From an uncultured Dehalococcoidia bacterium (GTDB lineage: Bacteria > Chloroflexota > Dehalococcoidia > Lucifugimonadales > UBA3495): a DNA stretch of 64,000 nt. The notes below the pieces were generated by a model. It was not told the origin of the DNA, did no database searches, and was given only the letters and a program-made list of their open reading frames with translations. The DNA lies in the NCBI GenBank assembly GCA_958295765.1, contig CATQHB010000002.1, forward strand, positions 1,500,091 to 1,564,090, given 5' to 3'. Positions 16,043 to 24,638 of this stretch are shown here, one piece after another. Both the position numbers and the translations under genes were made by a program. The number at the start of each line of letters is the position of its first letter. Position 1 is the stretch's first letter.

Positions 16043-17242
16043 TTAGGAACCGGTAGTAGTTAGTGTAGGTAGCTGGCGCAAACGCTGCACCAGGTCAACA
16101 AGAACGCCGAGGAGGTAGTCAACCTCTTCCTCGGTATTTTCCTTGCCCAGGGTAATCCGCAAGCTGCTGCGGGCCAACTCCGCCGTTTGCCCCAGGGCCA
16201 GCAGGACGTGGGAAGGCTCCAGGGAACCGGAACTGCACGCGCTGCCGCTGGAGGCCGCCACCCCGGCCATATCCAGCCCCAAAAGAATGGACTCCCCCTC
16301 CACTCCGGCAAAGGAAAAGTTGATGTTGTTGGGCAGGCGCTGGGTGGGGTGGCCGTTCAGAGAAGTGTCGGGGATGGTGTCGAAGGCCCGTTGAATGATG
16401 CGGTCGCGTAAGGCCGCACAGTGCCGGCCGGACTGCATCCGCGCGGCGTCGGCCAGTTCCAGGGCCAGGGCCAGGCCCACTATGCCGGCGATGTTTTCCG
16501 TGCCGGAACGCCTTTCCCGTTCCTGCCCGCCGCCCAGCAGCAGGGGCAGGTAGGGGGTGCCCCGCCGCACGTAGAGCACGCCGGTTCCCTTCGGGCCGTA
16601 GAACTTATGCCCCGACAGGCTGAGCATATCCACACCCAACCGCCGCACGTTCAAGTCCAGGAAACCGGCCGCCTGAACCCCGTCGCTGTGCATCACAATG
16701 GTGCGGTCCAGTTCCGCGGCCCGCTGCTGCACCGCCTGGGAAATTTCGGCAATGGGGTTTATCGTGCCAATCTCGTTGTTGGCGTACATTATGGTAACCA
16801 GCGTAGTCCGCTCGCCAATGGCGTTATACACCTGTTCCGCCTGAACCATGCCGAACTCGTCCACCGGCAGAAAGGTAACCTCGCAGCCCAGGTTTTCCAG
16901 GTACTGGCAGGTGTGCAAAACGGCGTGGTGTTCTACGCTGGAAGTGATGATGTGATTGCCGGTCTCGTGCAACGCCGTAGTAACGCCCTGAATCGCCGCA
17001 TTGTCCGACTCGGTGCCGCCACTGGTGAAAACTACCTCGCTGGAACGGCAGCCCAGCACTTGGGCCACCCGCTCCCGGGAGTCATCCAGGGCATGGCGCG
17101 CCTCCTGCCCGATAGAGTGGATGCTGGAGGGATTCCCGTACAACTGGGTAAAGTAGGGCAGCATCGCCTCCAGGACGCGCGGGTCGGTAGGAGTGGTGCC
17201 GGCGTGGTCCAGATAAATCAGACCGGGCGATGACATAGACAA
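16043..17242 (-). CDS. Cysteine desulfurase (NifS/IscS family)
   Basis: A 399-residue class V PLP enzyme. It begins with [19 protein letters not shown], has [14 protein letters not shown] and the HHAVLHTC loop, the PLP lysine in [14 protein letters not shown], and the catalytic cysteine in [21 protein letters not shown]. It releases sulfur from cysteine for Fe-S cluster and thio-cofactor assembly. Since this genome also makes selenocysteine, it might also mobilise selenium; that is inference. ATG 17242 or ATG 17236 are both possible starts. No IscU or SufBCD gene is adjacent; 17243-17671 upstream holds only repeats. Confidence 0.93.
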   Translation of the reverse strand: MSMSSPGLIYLDHAGTTPTDPRVLEAMLPYFTQLYGNPSSIHSIGQEARHALDDSRERVAQVLGCRSSEVVFTSGGTESDNAAIQGVTTALHETGNHIITSSVEHHAVLHTCQYLENLGCEVTFLPVDEFGMVQAEQVYNAIGERTTLVTIMYANNEIGTINPIAEISQAVQQRAAELDRTIVMHSDGVQAAGFLDLNVRRLGVDMLSLSGHKFYGPKGTGVLYVRRGTPYLPLLLGGGQERERRSGTENIAGIVGLALALELADAARMQSGRHCAALRDRIIQRAFDTIPDTSLNGHPTQRLPNNINFSFAGVEGESILLGLDMAGVAASSGSACSSGSLEPSHVLLALGQTAELARSSLRITLGKENTEEEVDYLLGVLVDLVQRLRQLPTLTTTGS

Positions 17243-17410
17243 CCTCTAATAAAACCTGCCGCTATTTTAGCACAGCCGGACGGGATTTTTTCACCCCGGA
17301 GAAACCGGGTAACATAGAGGGGCGCCGGGATTTCTCCGGGTAGCTCGGCGTCTGCCGGGGCAATCGTGCCTTAACTAGCGTAACCCTGGCAACCGTCATT
17401 CCGGCACAAC

Positions 17411-17505
17411 CGTCGTTCCGGCGAAAGCCGGAATCCAGAACGCTCGGCTGCCGGCCGGTTCTTTCCCGGTGGATTTCCTGGATTCCGGCTTTCGCCGGAA
17501 CGACG
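17411..17505. repeat. Family A palindromic repeat
   Basis: A 95-bp copy with well-matched arms; the right flank TTTTATGCTGCGATTGCCCTG is the recurring outer flank. Confidence 0.85.
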
Positions 17506-17612
17506 GTTTTATGCTGCGATTGCCCTGTTCTGCGCTCTCCGTATTTCTGGGTGAAAATTCGGTATTCTCAACATTTATTGGTATTTCTTGCCGGGCCACG
17601 CTTGGCCGGCCG

Positions 17613-17641
17613 GTAGGTGCAGGTTACCAACCCACCCCTAC
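17613..17641. repeat. Family B short copy
   Basis: A 29-bp degenerate palindrome, GTAGGTGCAGGTTACC followed by AACCCACCCCTAC: the two ends of family B joined without the 90-bp centre. It lies 31 bp before the stop of the site-2 protease gene. Confidence 0.6.
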
Positions 17642-17671
17642 AGCGTTGAAAATACCGACAATCCCCGCCCA

Positions 17672-18784
17672 TTATATCCAGGAACGGGGGCGGCGCGACC
17701 TTACCAGCCTTTGGAGTTCCGCCCGGCTGACCAGGCCCACCGGGACGCCGCCGCGCACTACCGGCGCGCTTTCCAGCCCCTCAGCGTCCATCCATTCCAC
17801 CGCGTCAAAGACGGCGCCCTCGGCATCCAGCGTCGGCAGGGATGACAGCGGCGTCATCAATTGGGCCAGGGTCGCGAATTGCCAGGTCTCCCGGGGCAGT
17901 GTCGCCAGCTTGCGCCCGTCCACCACGCCGTTGGGCGGCCCCTCCACCAGGACGCCCAGGTAACCGCCCCGGGCCAGGGCCAACAGCACCTCTCCCGACG
18001 CCACCGGCATCTCCCCCGGCAGGGCCGTCCAGTCCGCCGCCATCGCGTCCCGCACCCGGTAGGACTTCAAGGACTCCCGCAACGCCTCTTGCCGGTAACC
18101 GGAGGTGGCAACGAAAAGGAGAAAGCCGCCCACCAGGGAAATCCAGATGCCCTGAAAACTGCCGAAAACCGCCCAGGCAATACCGCCGGCCAGCAGCAGC
18201 AAGCCCAGCCCTTGACCGGCCCGGACGGCAACCTGGGTGGCCCGCCAGTAGCTGCCGGTCAATCCCCAGATGATGGCCCGCAAAACCCGCCCGCCGTCCA
18301 GGGGAAAGCCGGGCAGCATATTGAAAATCCCCAGGGAAAGGTTGACGGCAAAGAGGGTGAACAGGACGGCGCTCCAGTAGGAGTTGAAATCGCCGGTAAA
18401 ATACCACAACCCGCCACAGACCAGGGCCAGCAACAGGCTGGTCAGCGGGCCAACTACCGCCACCAGAAACTCCGGCAGGGGACGCTGGGCCTCGTGCGCC
18501 AACTGGGAAACTCCCCCGAAAATAAAGAGGGTAATGCCCCGTACCGGTATCCCCCGGTTGACCGCCACCAGGCTATGGGAAAGTTCGTGGAGCAACACCG
18601 ACACGAAAAAGAGCAGGGCGGTTACAATCGCCGTTGCCCACCGCTGGGCCAGGGGCCATTGGGGGTAAAACTCGGCGAACCGGGAGGACATCAGAAAAAT
18701 CACCAAGCCGAAAATTATCAGCCAACTATAGTTGATACCCAGGGGAATCCCGAATATCTTGCCCAAGCGGATGGAAGTCCCCAT
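17672..18784 (-). CDS. Site-2 protease family (M50) membrane metalloprotease with C-terminal CBS region
   Basis: A 370-residue protein. The zinc motif HELSH (residues 66-70) lies in the second hydrophobic helix and the third zinc ligand in NMLPGFPLDGGRVLRA (Asp163). There are about six membrane segments up to residue 215, followed by a cytoplasmic CBS-pair-like domain, including YRVRDAM and LMTPLSSLPTLDAEGAVFDA. This layout is the rhomboid-independent SpoIVFB/Rip-like group that cleaves membrane-bound regulators within the bilayer. The substrate is unknown; the anti-sigma factor at 40.9 kb is one possible target, with no direct evidence. 18785-19240 beyond the start is repeats. Confidence 0.9.
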   Translation of the reverse strand: MGTSIRLGKIFGIPLGINYSWLIIFGLVIFLMSSRFAEFYPQWPLAQRWATAIVTALLFFVSVLLHELSHSLVAVNRGIPVRGITLFIFGGVSQLAHEAQRPLPEFLVAVVGPLTSLLLALVCGGLWYFTGDFNSYWSAVLFTLFAVNLSLGIFNMLPGFPLDGGRVLRAIIWGLTGSYWRATQVAVRAGQGLGLLLLAGGIAWAVFGSFQGIWISLVGGFLLFVATSGYRQEALRESLKSYRVRDAMAADWTALPGEMPVASGEVLLALARGGYLGVLVEGPPNGVVDGRKLATLPRETWQFATLAQLMTPLSSLPTLDAEGAVFDAVEWMDAEGLESAPVVRGGVPVGLVSRAELQRLVRSRRPRSWI

Positions 18785-18934
18785 TTTCGTCCCCTGTTTC
18801 CCTGTCCCCGGCGTCCCCGGTCAGAGCCTCAAACACGGCAGGGCCTACCGGTAAAATATCCTCTTATACCAATCTAATCACACCGCCGCATATTTAGCTA
18901 TAGGCCGGGCAATGGACAAGGCAACTCCGGAGAC

Positions 18935-19028
18935 CGTCGTTCCGGCGAAAGCCGGAATCCAGGAAATCCCCGGGGAAAAGCGTGCCGGCTACCGAGCGTT
19001 CTGGATTCCGGCTTTCGCCGGAACGACG
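18935..19028. repeat. Family A palindromic repeat
   Basis: A 94-bp copy; right flank GGTTTATACGGCGATTGCCCTG is the recurring outer flank. Confidence 0.85.
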
Positions 19029-19116
19029 GGTTTATACGGCGATTGCCCTGCTTACACCACCAGGGCCGGTGCAAAGTCAATGCCAGGAACAAAATACGTT
19101 CAGGTGATAACAAAAC

Positions 19117-19179
19117 CCGCTCATGGTGAGCTTGTCGAACCATCCGGCAGTCATCCTTCGACCGGCTCAGGATGAGCGG
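19117..19179. repeat. Family C inverted repeat
   Basis: CCGCTCATGGTGAGCTTGTC faces GACCGGCTCAGGATGAGCGG. It lies 62 bp from the stop of the agmatinase gene. Confidence 0.75.
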
Positions 19180-19240
19180 GGCGGGAGGCAACTTGACTTT
19201 GCCCTAGGCCGGGCAAGGGGGATTAGAAAGGGACAAAGCC

Positions 19241-20146
19241 CTACTTTTCAACAGACAGGGGAGAATGGGGCGAGGCGGCGGCGTAGGCGATGAGCTTGTA
19301 AACCAGCTTGGCCGCCGTGTAGGCGCAGGCCGGGGGGCCTTCCCGGGGCGCCAGTTCATTAACGTCAAACCCCACGATGCGGCGGGACTCGGCAACCCGC
19401 CGTAGCAGGGTAGTCAAATCGTGCCAGGACATCCCCCCCGGCTCCGGGGTGCCTACCGCCGCCATCAGGGACGGGTCCAGCACGTCCAGGTCAATGCTCA
19501 GGTAAACCTCCGGGTTCAGGCCGGCCAGAATATCCTGAACGTAAGAATCAAGGGATGCCTCGCCGGGGGGCGGCCAGGCATAAGTGGGAACCCGCTGCTG
19601 GCGCAGATAGTCCCGCTCTTCCTGGCACATACTGCGGATGCCGGCCAGGGTCAGGGGAATGTGTTCGTGCAGCCGCCGGGCACCGGAGGAGTGGCCCCAA
19701 GCCGTACCTAAATACTCATCCCGCAGGTCGGCGTGGGCGTCCAGGTAAAGCACCGATAGGTTGGGGTAGGCTTCCCGGTGGGCCAGCCCGGAACCGATAC
19801 AGAGGGAATGTTCGCCGCCCAGGACGCCTACCAGCCGGTTCGGGGCGATGTAGTCGCTGACCGCCCGCCGGACCCGCTCCACCATTTGCGCCGGGTCGCC
19901 GGTATGGGGTTCCAGGGCCGCCGTGGTATGGATGCCGACCAGGGAAACATCCAGGTCAAGCTCCCAATCGTAATCTTCCAAGCCATAGGAGGCTTCAATA
20001 ATGGCGGCCGGCCCCTCCCGGGCGCCGCTGCGAAAGGAGGTGGTGCTGTCATAAGGCACGGGAATCAGCACCACCCCGGCCTGAGCCAGGTCGCTCTGCG
20101 CCGGCGGCAAAGCCAGGAAGTTGGACGGAATCCAGGCCAGGCTCAT
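19241..20146 (-). CDS. speB: Agmatinase / ureohydrolase family
   Basis: A 301-residue manganese ureohydrolase. The metal ligands are in GGEHS (110-114), DAHADLRDEY (136-145, usual DAHxD) and SIDLDVLDPSLM (about 217). The substrate-side loops GHSSGARRL and TPEPGGMSW resemble agmatinases rather than arginases. It would hydrolyse agmatine to putrescine and urea. It follows speD by 43 bases on the same strand, so both belong to one polyamine operon. Other ureohydrolases (guanidinobutyrase, formimidoylglutamase) cannot be excluded, but the speD neighbour favours agmatine. Confidence 0.88.
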   Translation of the reverse strand: MSLAWIPSNFLALPPAQSDLAQAGVVLIPVPYDSTTSFRSGAREGPAAIIEASYGLEDYDWELDLDVSLVGIHTTAALEPHTGDPAQMVERVRRAVSDYIAPNRLVGVLGGEHSLCIGSGLAHREAYPNLSVLYLDAHADLRDEYLGTAWGHSSGARRLHEHIPLTLAGIRSMCQEERDYLRQQRVPTYAWPPPGEASLDSYVQDILAGLNPEVYLSIDLDVLDPSLMAAVGTPEPGGMSWHDLTTLLRRVAESRRIVGFDVNELAPREGPPACAYTAAKLVYKLIAYAAASPHSPLSVEK

Positions 20147-20189
20147 CAGGCTAATCAGCTAATCGGTTAATCGGATTGAAGTCGCCGGC

Positions 20190-20705
20190 TCAGGCCCGGG
20201 GCCGGCCGGCGCCCTCGGCCCGGACTGAGGTATCCAGGTTAGCCCCGGCGCCGGTTTCAATGCCGGAACTGCCGGAACTGCCGGCGCCGTTGGAACCGTT
20301 GGAACGGAGCAGGAAACGCTGTTCCTGGGTTTGGGCCATGCCCTGCTCCCGATCCAGCCATTCCAGCCCCCGGTCGAGGAGCCAGGTTTTAATTTCTTCC
20401 AGGCCAAAGAGGTCTTTGGCGTCCTGTGCCGCCCGGTCGTGGTCAAAGGACTTGCAGGAAAAAATATCTATGTTAACGTATTTACGGTAGGGGAAGGTAT
20501 GAATACTGATATGACTCTCGGCGATAATGACGAAACCCGACACGCCGTCGTCCTCAACCTTGGGGCCGTTGTATTCCAGCACCTTCGGCTCGGTTATTCG
20601 CGTCATGCCCAAGTTGGTGGGATAATCGGTCAGGAAGTTCCTGACCAGTTCCAGATCCCACATCTTGCTCGTATCTTCGGCGTATCCATCAATGACCAGG
20701 TGCAT
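20190..20705 (-). CDS. speD: SpeD-family pyruvoyl decarboxylase (AdoMet decarboxylase, or arginine/ornithine decarboxylase)
   Basis: A 171-residue proenzyme that cleaves itself between Glu63 and Ser64 in AESHISIHTF; Ser64 becomes the pyruvoyl cofactor. His69 and Cys84 (IDIFSCKSFD) match the catalytic His and Cys. In classical bacterial SpeD the Glu after HTxP is conserved; here the sequence is HTFPYRKY, with Tyr in that place. Known SpeD homologues of other bacteria decarboxylate arginine or ornithine instead of AdoMet. The agmatinase next door and the lack of a spermidine synthase gene nearby make arginine a reasonable alternative substrate. The last 35 residues are a Gly/Ser/Asn-rich tail not typical of the family. 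Confidence 0.88.
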   Translation of the reverse strand: MHLVIDGYAEDTSKMWDLELVRNFLTDYPTNLGMTRITEPKVLEYNGPKVEDDGVSGFVIIAESHISIHTFPYRKYVNIDIFSCKSFDHDRAAQDAKDLFGLEEIKTWLLDRGLEWLDREQGMAQTQEQRFLLRSNGSNGAGSSGSSGIETGAGANLDTSVRAEGAGRPRA

Positions 20706-20742
20706 CTTGGGTTTCTCTTACCTCCGGCGCAGAAAATTAAGC

Positions 20743-20762
20743 GGGGGACCGCTGAGTCCCCC
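20743..20762 (-). promoter_or_regulatory. Hairpin in the speD leader
   Basis: GGGGGAC and GTCCCCC form a 7-bp G/C stem with a 6-nt loop, 38 bases before the speD start and downstream of its predicted promoter. It could slow or attenuate transcription. No T tract follows on either strand. Confidence 0.4.
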
Positions 20763-20771
20763 GGCCAAGTC

Positions 20772-20800
20772 TTGGCAAAATCTATCCTATAGAATATCAT
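20772..20800 (+). promoter_or_regulatory. Strong candidate promoter for the ABC/Gld-like operon
   Basis: TTGGCA (20772-20777), 17-bp spacer, TATCAT (20795-20800): 5 of 6 matches in each box. Transcription would start about 115 bases before the ABC ATPase. Confidence 0.55.
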
Positions 20801-20819
20801 CACTTATACTGCAATTCAA
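20791..20819 (-). promoter_or_regulatory. Candidate speD-speB promoter, overlapping the divergent promoter
   Basis: On the minus strand TTGAAT (20819-20814), 17-bp spacer, TATTCT (20796-20791). Its -10 box overlaps the -10 of the divergent ABC promoter, so the two should compete for RNA polymerase. Confidence 0.45.
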
Positions 20820-20921
20820 CGCCGCCACATTTTGCGGCGGGAGCGGCGACTTGAGCCACCGGGAAACGCGGCCCGCCGCGTCCATGCCGGGGCCGCGGGA
20901 AAGTCGCCGACGGGGAGAAAA

Positions 20922-21884
20922 ATGGAAGACCGGAAACCGGACAACCTGATGATTCAAGCCAGCGAGTTGACGCACTACTACGGCCCCCGGCCGGCCATTC
21001 AGGACGTGAACTTCGGGGTCAAGCGGGGGGAAATCCTCGGCTTTCTCGGCCCCAACGGCGCCGGCAAAACTACCACGATGCGCATCATCACCGGCTTTAT
21101 GCCCCCGACCCAGGGCAAGGTTACCCTGGCCGACTATGACGTGGTGGAGCAATCCCTGGCGGTGCGCCAGCGAATCGGCTACTTGCCGGAAACCGTGCCT
21201 TTGCACACGGAAATGCCGGTAACCAGCTACCTGAAATATATGGGCACCCTGCGGGGGATGCCCTCCCGCCAAATCAAGCGGCGCATCAGCGACGTTATCG
21301 ACCTTTGCCGGTTGGGCGACTATCACAAGACCATCATCGGCAAGCTGTCCAAGGGCTTCCGGCAGCGGGTGGGCATTGCCCAGGCCATCCTGCACGAACC
21401 GGAGGTGCTGGTGCTGGACGAACCCACCATCGGCATTGACCCCATCCAGGTGGTGGAAACCCGCCGGCTGATTCAGGACTTGGGCAAAGAGCAAACCGTG
21501 GTGCTCAGCAGCCACATCCTGCCCGAAGTCAATATGATTTGCGAAAGGGTGCTGATTATCCACGAAGGGATGATTGTAGCCGAGGATACCCCGGAAAACC
21601 TGGCCCAGCGGCTGCAAGGCGTGGATCAACTTCAGGTCGAGGTTGGCGGGCCGGTGCGGGAGGTTACCGCCGCCCTGCGCCAAATCAAGGGCGTTACCGA
21701 GGTAACCCACCGGAGTCAGCAGGGCCGCAACGTCTTCACCGTGCAGGTGCAGCGGGGCCAGGACCTGCGGGATGAGATTTCCCGGGTGGTGGTCAGCAAT
21801 GACTGGCGCCTGCTCAGTATGCAACTGGTCAGTATGAGCCTGGAGGATATTTTCTTGAGACTAACCACCCACGAGGAGTTGTAA
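20922..21884 (+). CDS. ABC transporter ATP-binding protein (GldA/NatA-like)
   Basis: A 320-residue ABC ATPase: Walker A GPNGAGKTTTMRI, Q-loop region, signature LSKGFRQRVGIAQ, Walker B EVLVLDEPTIGIDP, switch His in LSSHILPEV. The last 90 residues form a DUF4162-like domain found in ABC-2 exporters. It pairs with the permease that follows 2 bases later. ATG 20922 is preceded by GGGGAG; the open frame continues upstream but without a ribosome site. Together with the next two genes it matches the GldA-GldF-GldG order first known from gliding Bacteroidetes, but such sets occur in many phyla and do not imply gliding. Confidence 0.93.
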   Translation: MEDRKPDNLMIQASELTHYYGPRPAIQDVNFGVKRGEILGFLGPNGAGKTTTMRIITGFMPPTQGKVTLADYDVVEQSLAVRQRIGYLPETVPLHTEMPVTSYLKYMGTLRGMPSRQIKRRISDVIDLCRLGDYHKTIIGKLSKGFRQRVGIAQAILHEPEVLVLDEPTIGIDPIQVVETRRLIQDLGKEQTVVLSSHILPEVNMICERVLIIHEGMIVAEDTPENLAQRLQGVDQLQVEVGGPVREVTAALRQIKGVTEVTHRSQQGRNVFTVQVQRGQDLRDEISRVVVSNDWRLLSMQLVSMSLEDIFLRLTTHEEL

Positions 21885-21886
21885 CC

Positions 21887-22612
21887 ATGCGAACCATCCG
21901 GGCAGTGGCCTGGAAAGAGATTCAGGTATATTTCGGAACCCCGATTGCCTACATTGTCGGATTGATTTTTCTGGTTCTCACCGGGATCTTCTTTGCCATT
22001 GGCGTGGTGCCCAGCGAGAACAACCCTTTCCCGGAGGCATCCCTCAGTAACTTCTTCCAGTGGAGCACCACCATCCTCATCCTGCTGGCGCCGGCCCTGA
22101 CTATGCGCCTGCTGGCCGAGGAGCAAAAGCTGGGTACGATCGAGTTGCTCCTGACCTCCCCGGTGCGGGACTGGGAGATAATCCTGGGCAAGTATGCGGC
22201 CAGCCTGACCTTTCTGCTGGCGATGCTGCTGCTGACCCTTTACTATCCCCTGCTGCTGTTTATATTTGCCGACCCGGATCCCGGCCCCATCTACTCCGGC
22301 TACCTGGGCCTCGTTCTCTACGGCGCGGCGGCCCTCGCCATCGGGATGCTGACCACCACCATAACCAGCAACCAGATTGTGGCCGGTTTCGTGGCGATGG
22401 GGATTATCGCCGCCCTGTCCTTTGTCCACTTCAGTTCGGAACTGCTGGGCGGCTTTTCAGCGTTGCTCATCAGCGAGATAGGGCTGCAATCCCACTTCGA
22501 GGATTTCGGTCGGGGCGTCATCGACACCAAGCACATCGTTTACTTCCTCAGCGTCACGGCGGTGTTCCTTTTCCTGGCGATTCGGGCGCTGGAGTTCCGG
22601 AGATGGAGATAG
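21887..22612 (+). CDS. ABC-2 type permease (GldF-like)
   Basis: A 241-residue integral membrane protein with about six helices. MRTIRAVAWKEIQVYF is the typical cytoplasmic N-terminus of ABC-2 permeases. Conserved loops are LTMRLLAEEQKLGTIELLLTSPV and DWEIILGKY, and the last helices end in FLAIRALEFRRWR. It forms the channel for the upstream ATPase. The next gene starts one base after its stop, so translation is coupled. Confidence 0.9.
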   Translation: MRTIRAVAWKEIQVYFGTPIAYIVGLIFLVLTGIFFAIGVVPSENNPFPEASLSNFFQWSTTILILLAPALTMRLLAEEQKLGTIELLLTSPVRDWEIILGKYAASLTFLLAMLLLTLYYPLLLFIFADPDPGPIYSGYLGLVLYGAAALAIGMLTTTITSNQIVAGFVAMGIIAALSFVHFSSELLGGFSALLISEIGLQSHFEDFGRGVIDTKHIVYFLSVTAVFLFLAIRALEFRRWR

Positions 22613-22613
22613 A

Positions 22614-24572
22614 ATGAGCGAACAACCTGTTGAACCCACCGGGGACTGGCGGCGCCGTCCGGGCCGAGCCGGCCGCCCGCCCGGTGGGGATACCCAGGAA
22701 ACCCCTGCCGGCGGCGGCGCCGACACTACCGACACCGGGGATACCGGGGAAGTAGCGGTTGCCTCCCGAACCTTATTCAGCTTTCTGGAGCCGTCGCTGA
22801 ACGCCATTGGCGCCTTTGGCGCGCCGCTGGTCATCGCCGGAATCGTGGCCCTGGTGGTGGGTATCACCCTGGTCGCCTTTGTCGGTTCCATGCGCCTCTA
22901 CGGTTTCATCATCCTCGGCCTGGGCGCCGGCCTGATTAGCCTGGTGGGGCTTATATCGCTGAGTTCCGTCGTGGCCGCCTTTATCAGCCGTACCGGTCGC
23001 TACGGCGTCAACTCGCTGATAATGCTGGCCGCCTTTCTTGGCATCATTATCGTCGCCAACTTTGTCTCCTTTGAGAACAACAGCCGGATTGACGCAACCG
23101 CCACCAACCAGTTCAGCCTGGCCGACCGCACCGAGCAACTGCTGGACAACCTGGAGCAGGAAGTAGAGGTTATCGCCTTTTACAAGGCGGAAATCTCCCT
23201 GGGGCCGCAGGGCAGCGCGGATGTGGCCTATCAACTGCTGAATCGCGAAAATAAGGTGCGGGAGACTTTTCGGGAGTTTGAGGCCGCCCGCCCCACCAGA
23301 TTCGAGGCCAGTTTTATCGACCCGGACGTTAGCCCCCAACGGGTCAGCCAGTATTTCGGCACTACGCCGGTCAATTTCGTGAACGAGTCCATCGTGGTCA
23401 AGCTGAAAGACGGGGACGAAGTTGACATTATCCAGCCTCAGGACGCCACCTACAGCCACCTGGAGCAGGATTTGGTCTCCAGTATCCTGCTGATTACCGG
23501 GCAGGAACAGAAGTCGGTCTATTTTATGGCCGGCCACGGTGAGCGCAGCATCAACAGCAACCAGGCCGATTCCGAGGGTTACAGTTCGGTACGCACCGGC
23601 CTGGAACAGGACAACTATCGGGTGGAGACGCTGCGCTGGAGCGAAAGCGCGGAGGAGTTCAGCGTACCGGAGGATGCGGCGCTGCTGGTCATCGCCCGCC
23701 CCACCCGGGAACTGCCCCAGGCCCAGGCCCAGGCGCTCAACTGGTACTTGCAGGGCAAGAACGCCGACGGCAGCGACCGGCGGGAGCCGGGCCGGTTGAT
23801 TTTCCTCGGCGAGCCGGATACCCCCGAGACTTTCCGGGTATTTCTAGCCAGTTGGGGCGTAGCCCTGGACGCCGGGTATATCTGGGATGAGGACGAATCC
23901 CTGCCCAACAGCCCGGAGACGCTGCGGCTGGAGACCTTCAACGCTACCGATCCGCCCCCGGAAATGATGATTTTTATCCGCCAGCAAAGCCAGAACCAAC
24001 AAGAACTGATAAATCTCTGGACGGCCCTGTCGGAAATCACGGCGCCCAAAGGACGCTCCCTGCCCCCGGTGATTATGTCCGGCACCGCCTCCCTGCAAAT
24101 CATTCACGACGGCAACCCGGATCGCAAGGTGCTGCCTATGGCGGTAACCACCGGCAGCTATCTCATTGATGACATCGAGCGCACCGAGCCAAATACCGAC
24201 CCGGACAACGAACCGGACCCGCTGGGCAGCTTTACCCCGGTGGTGTACGTTGAAGCCCCCGGCCCGGTAGGGCAGCCACCGGCGCCCACCGGCAGCGGCC
24301 AAAATCGGGCGGCCAACCTGGTGGTGCTGGGCGATTCCGATTTTGTCGCCAACAGCTTTTTCGACCGGGGCAGCGGCGCCGACCTGTTCCTGAACTCGGT
24401 GAACTACCTGGTGGGCGACTATTCCCTGGTCTCCCTGAGGCCCAAGGCCCTGACCACCCGGGAGTTTAACGTGGACCGGAATCAGGAAAACTTTGTTAAA
24501 TACTCCTCCTGGCTGTTGCTGCCCGGCCTGATGGGGCTGATGGCCGCCCTGGTCTGGTGGGTGCGCCGTTAG
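22614..24572 (+). CDS. GldG-like auxiliary protein of ABC system
   Basis: A 652-residue protein. A disordered Gly/Pro/Thr-rich N-terminus (1-50) is followed by three hydrophobic segments (about 60-150), a large extracytoplasmic domain with the GldG pattern (FYKAE, NRENKVRETFREFEAA, FIDPDVSP, GHGERSI, LVVLGDSDFVANSFF) and a final helix WLLLPGLMGLMAALVWWVRR. Proteins of this type are fused to or encoded beside ABC-2 permeases and probably control or extend the exporter outside the membrane. The first three helices may replace a second permease subunit. Function unproven. Confidence 0.85.
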   Translation: MSEQPVEPTGDWRRRPGRAGRPPGGDTQETPAGGGADTTDTGDTGEVAVASRTLFSFLEPSLNAIGAFGAPLVIAGIVALVVGITLVAFVGSMRLYGFIILGLGAGLISLVGLISLSSVVAAFISRTGRYGVNSLIMLAAFLGIIIVANFVSFENNSRIDATATNQFSLADRTEQLLDNLEQEVEVIAFYKAEISLGPQGSADVAYQLLNRENKVRETFREFEAARPTRFEASFIDPDVSPQRVSQYFGTTPVNFVNESIVVKLKDGDEVDIIQPQDATYSHLEQDLVSSILLITGQEQKSVYFMAGHGERSINSNQADSEGYSSVRTGLEQDNYRVETLRWSESAEEFSVPEDAALLVIARPTRELPQAQAQALNWYLQGKNADGSDRREPGRLIFLGEPDTPETFRVFLASWGVALDAGYIWDEDESLPNSPETLRLETFNATDPPPEMMIFIRQQSQNQQELINLWTALSEITAPKGRSLPPVIMSGTASLQIIHDGNPDRKVLPMAVTTGSYLIDDIERTEPNTDPDNEPDPLGSFTPVVYVEAPGPVGQPPAPTGSGQNRAANLVVLGDSDFVANSFFDRGSGADLFLNSVNYLVGDYSLVSLRPKALTTREFNVDRNQENFVKYSSWLLLPGLMGLMAALVWWVRR

Positions 24573-24638
24573 CCGGCAGGTAGGGAAACGTGCAGATGAA
24601 AAGGGAAGTTTCCACTTGAATCAACAGGTACGGAATCA

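Noticed and set aside
20832-20921. Upstream extension of the ABC ATPase start.
   Set aside because: No ribosome site or homology; GGGGAG precedes ATG 20922 and the promoter at 20772-20800 fits that start.
22614-24572. Gliding motility as the role of the GldA/F/G-like genes.
   Set aside because: The other gliding genes are missing and such sets are widespread in non-gliding bacteria.
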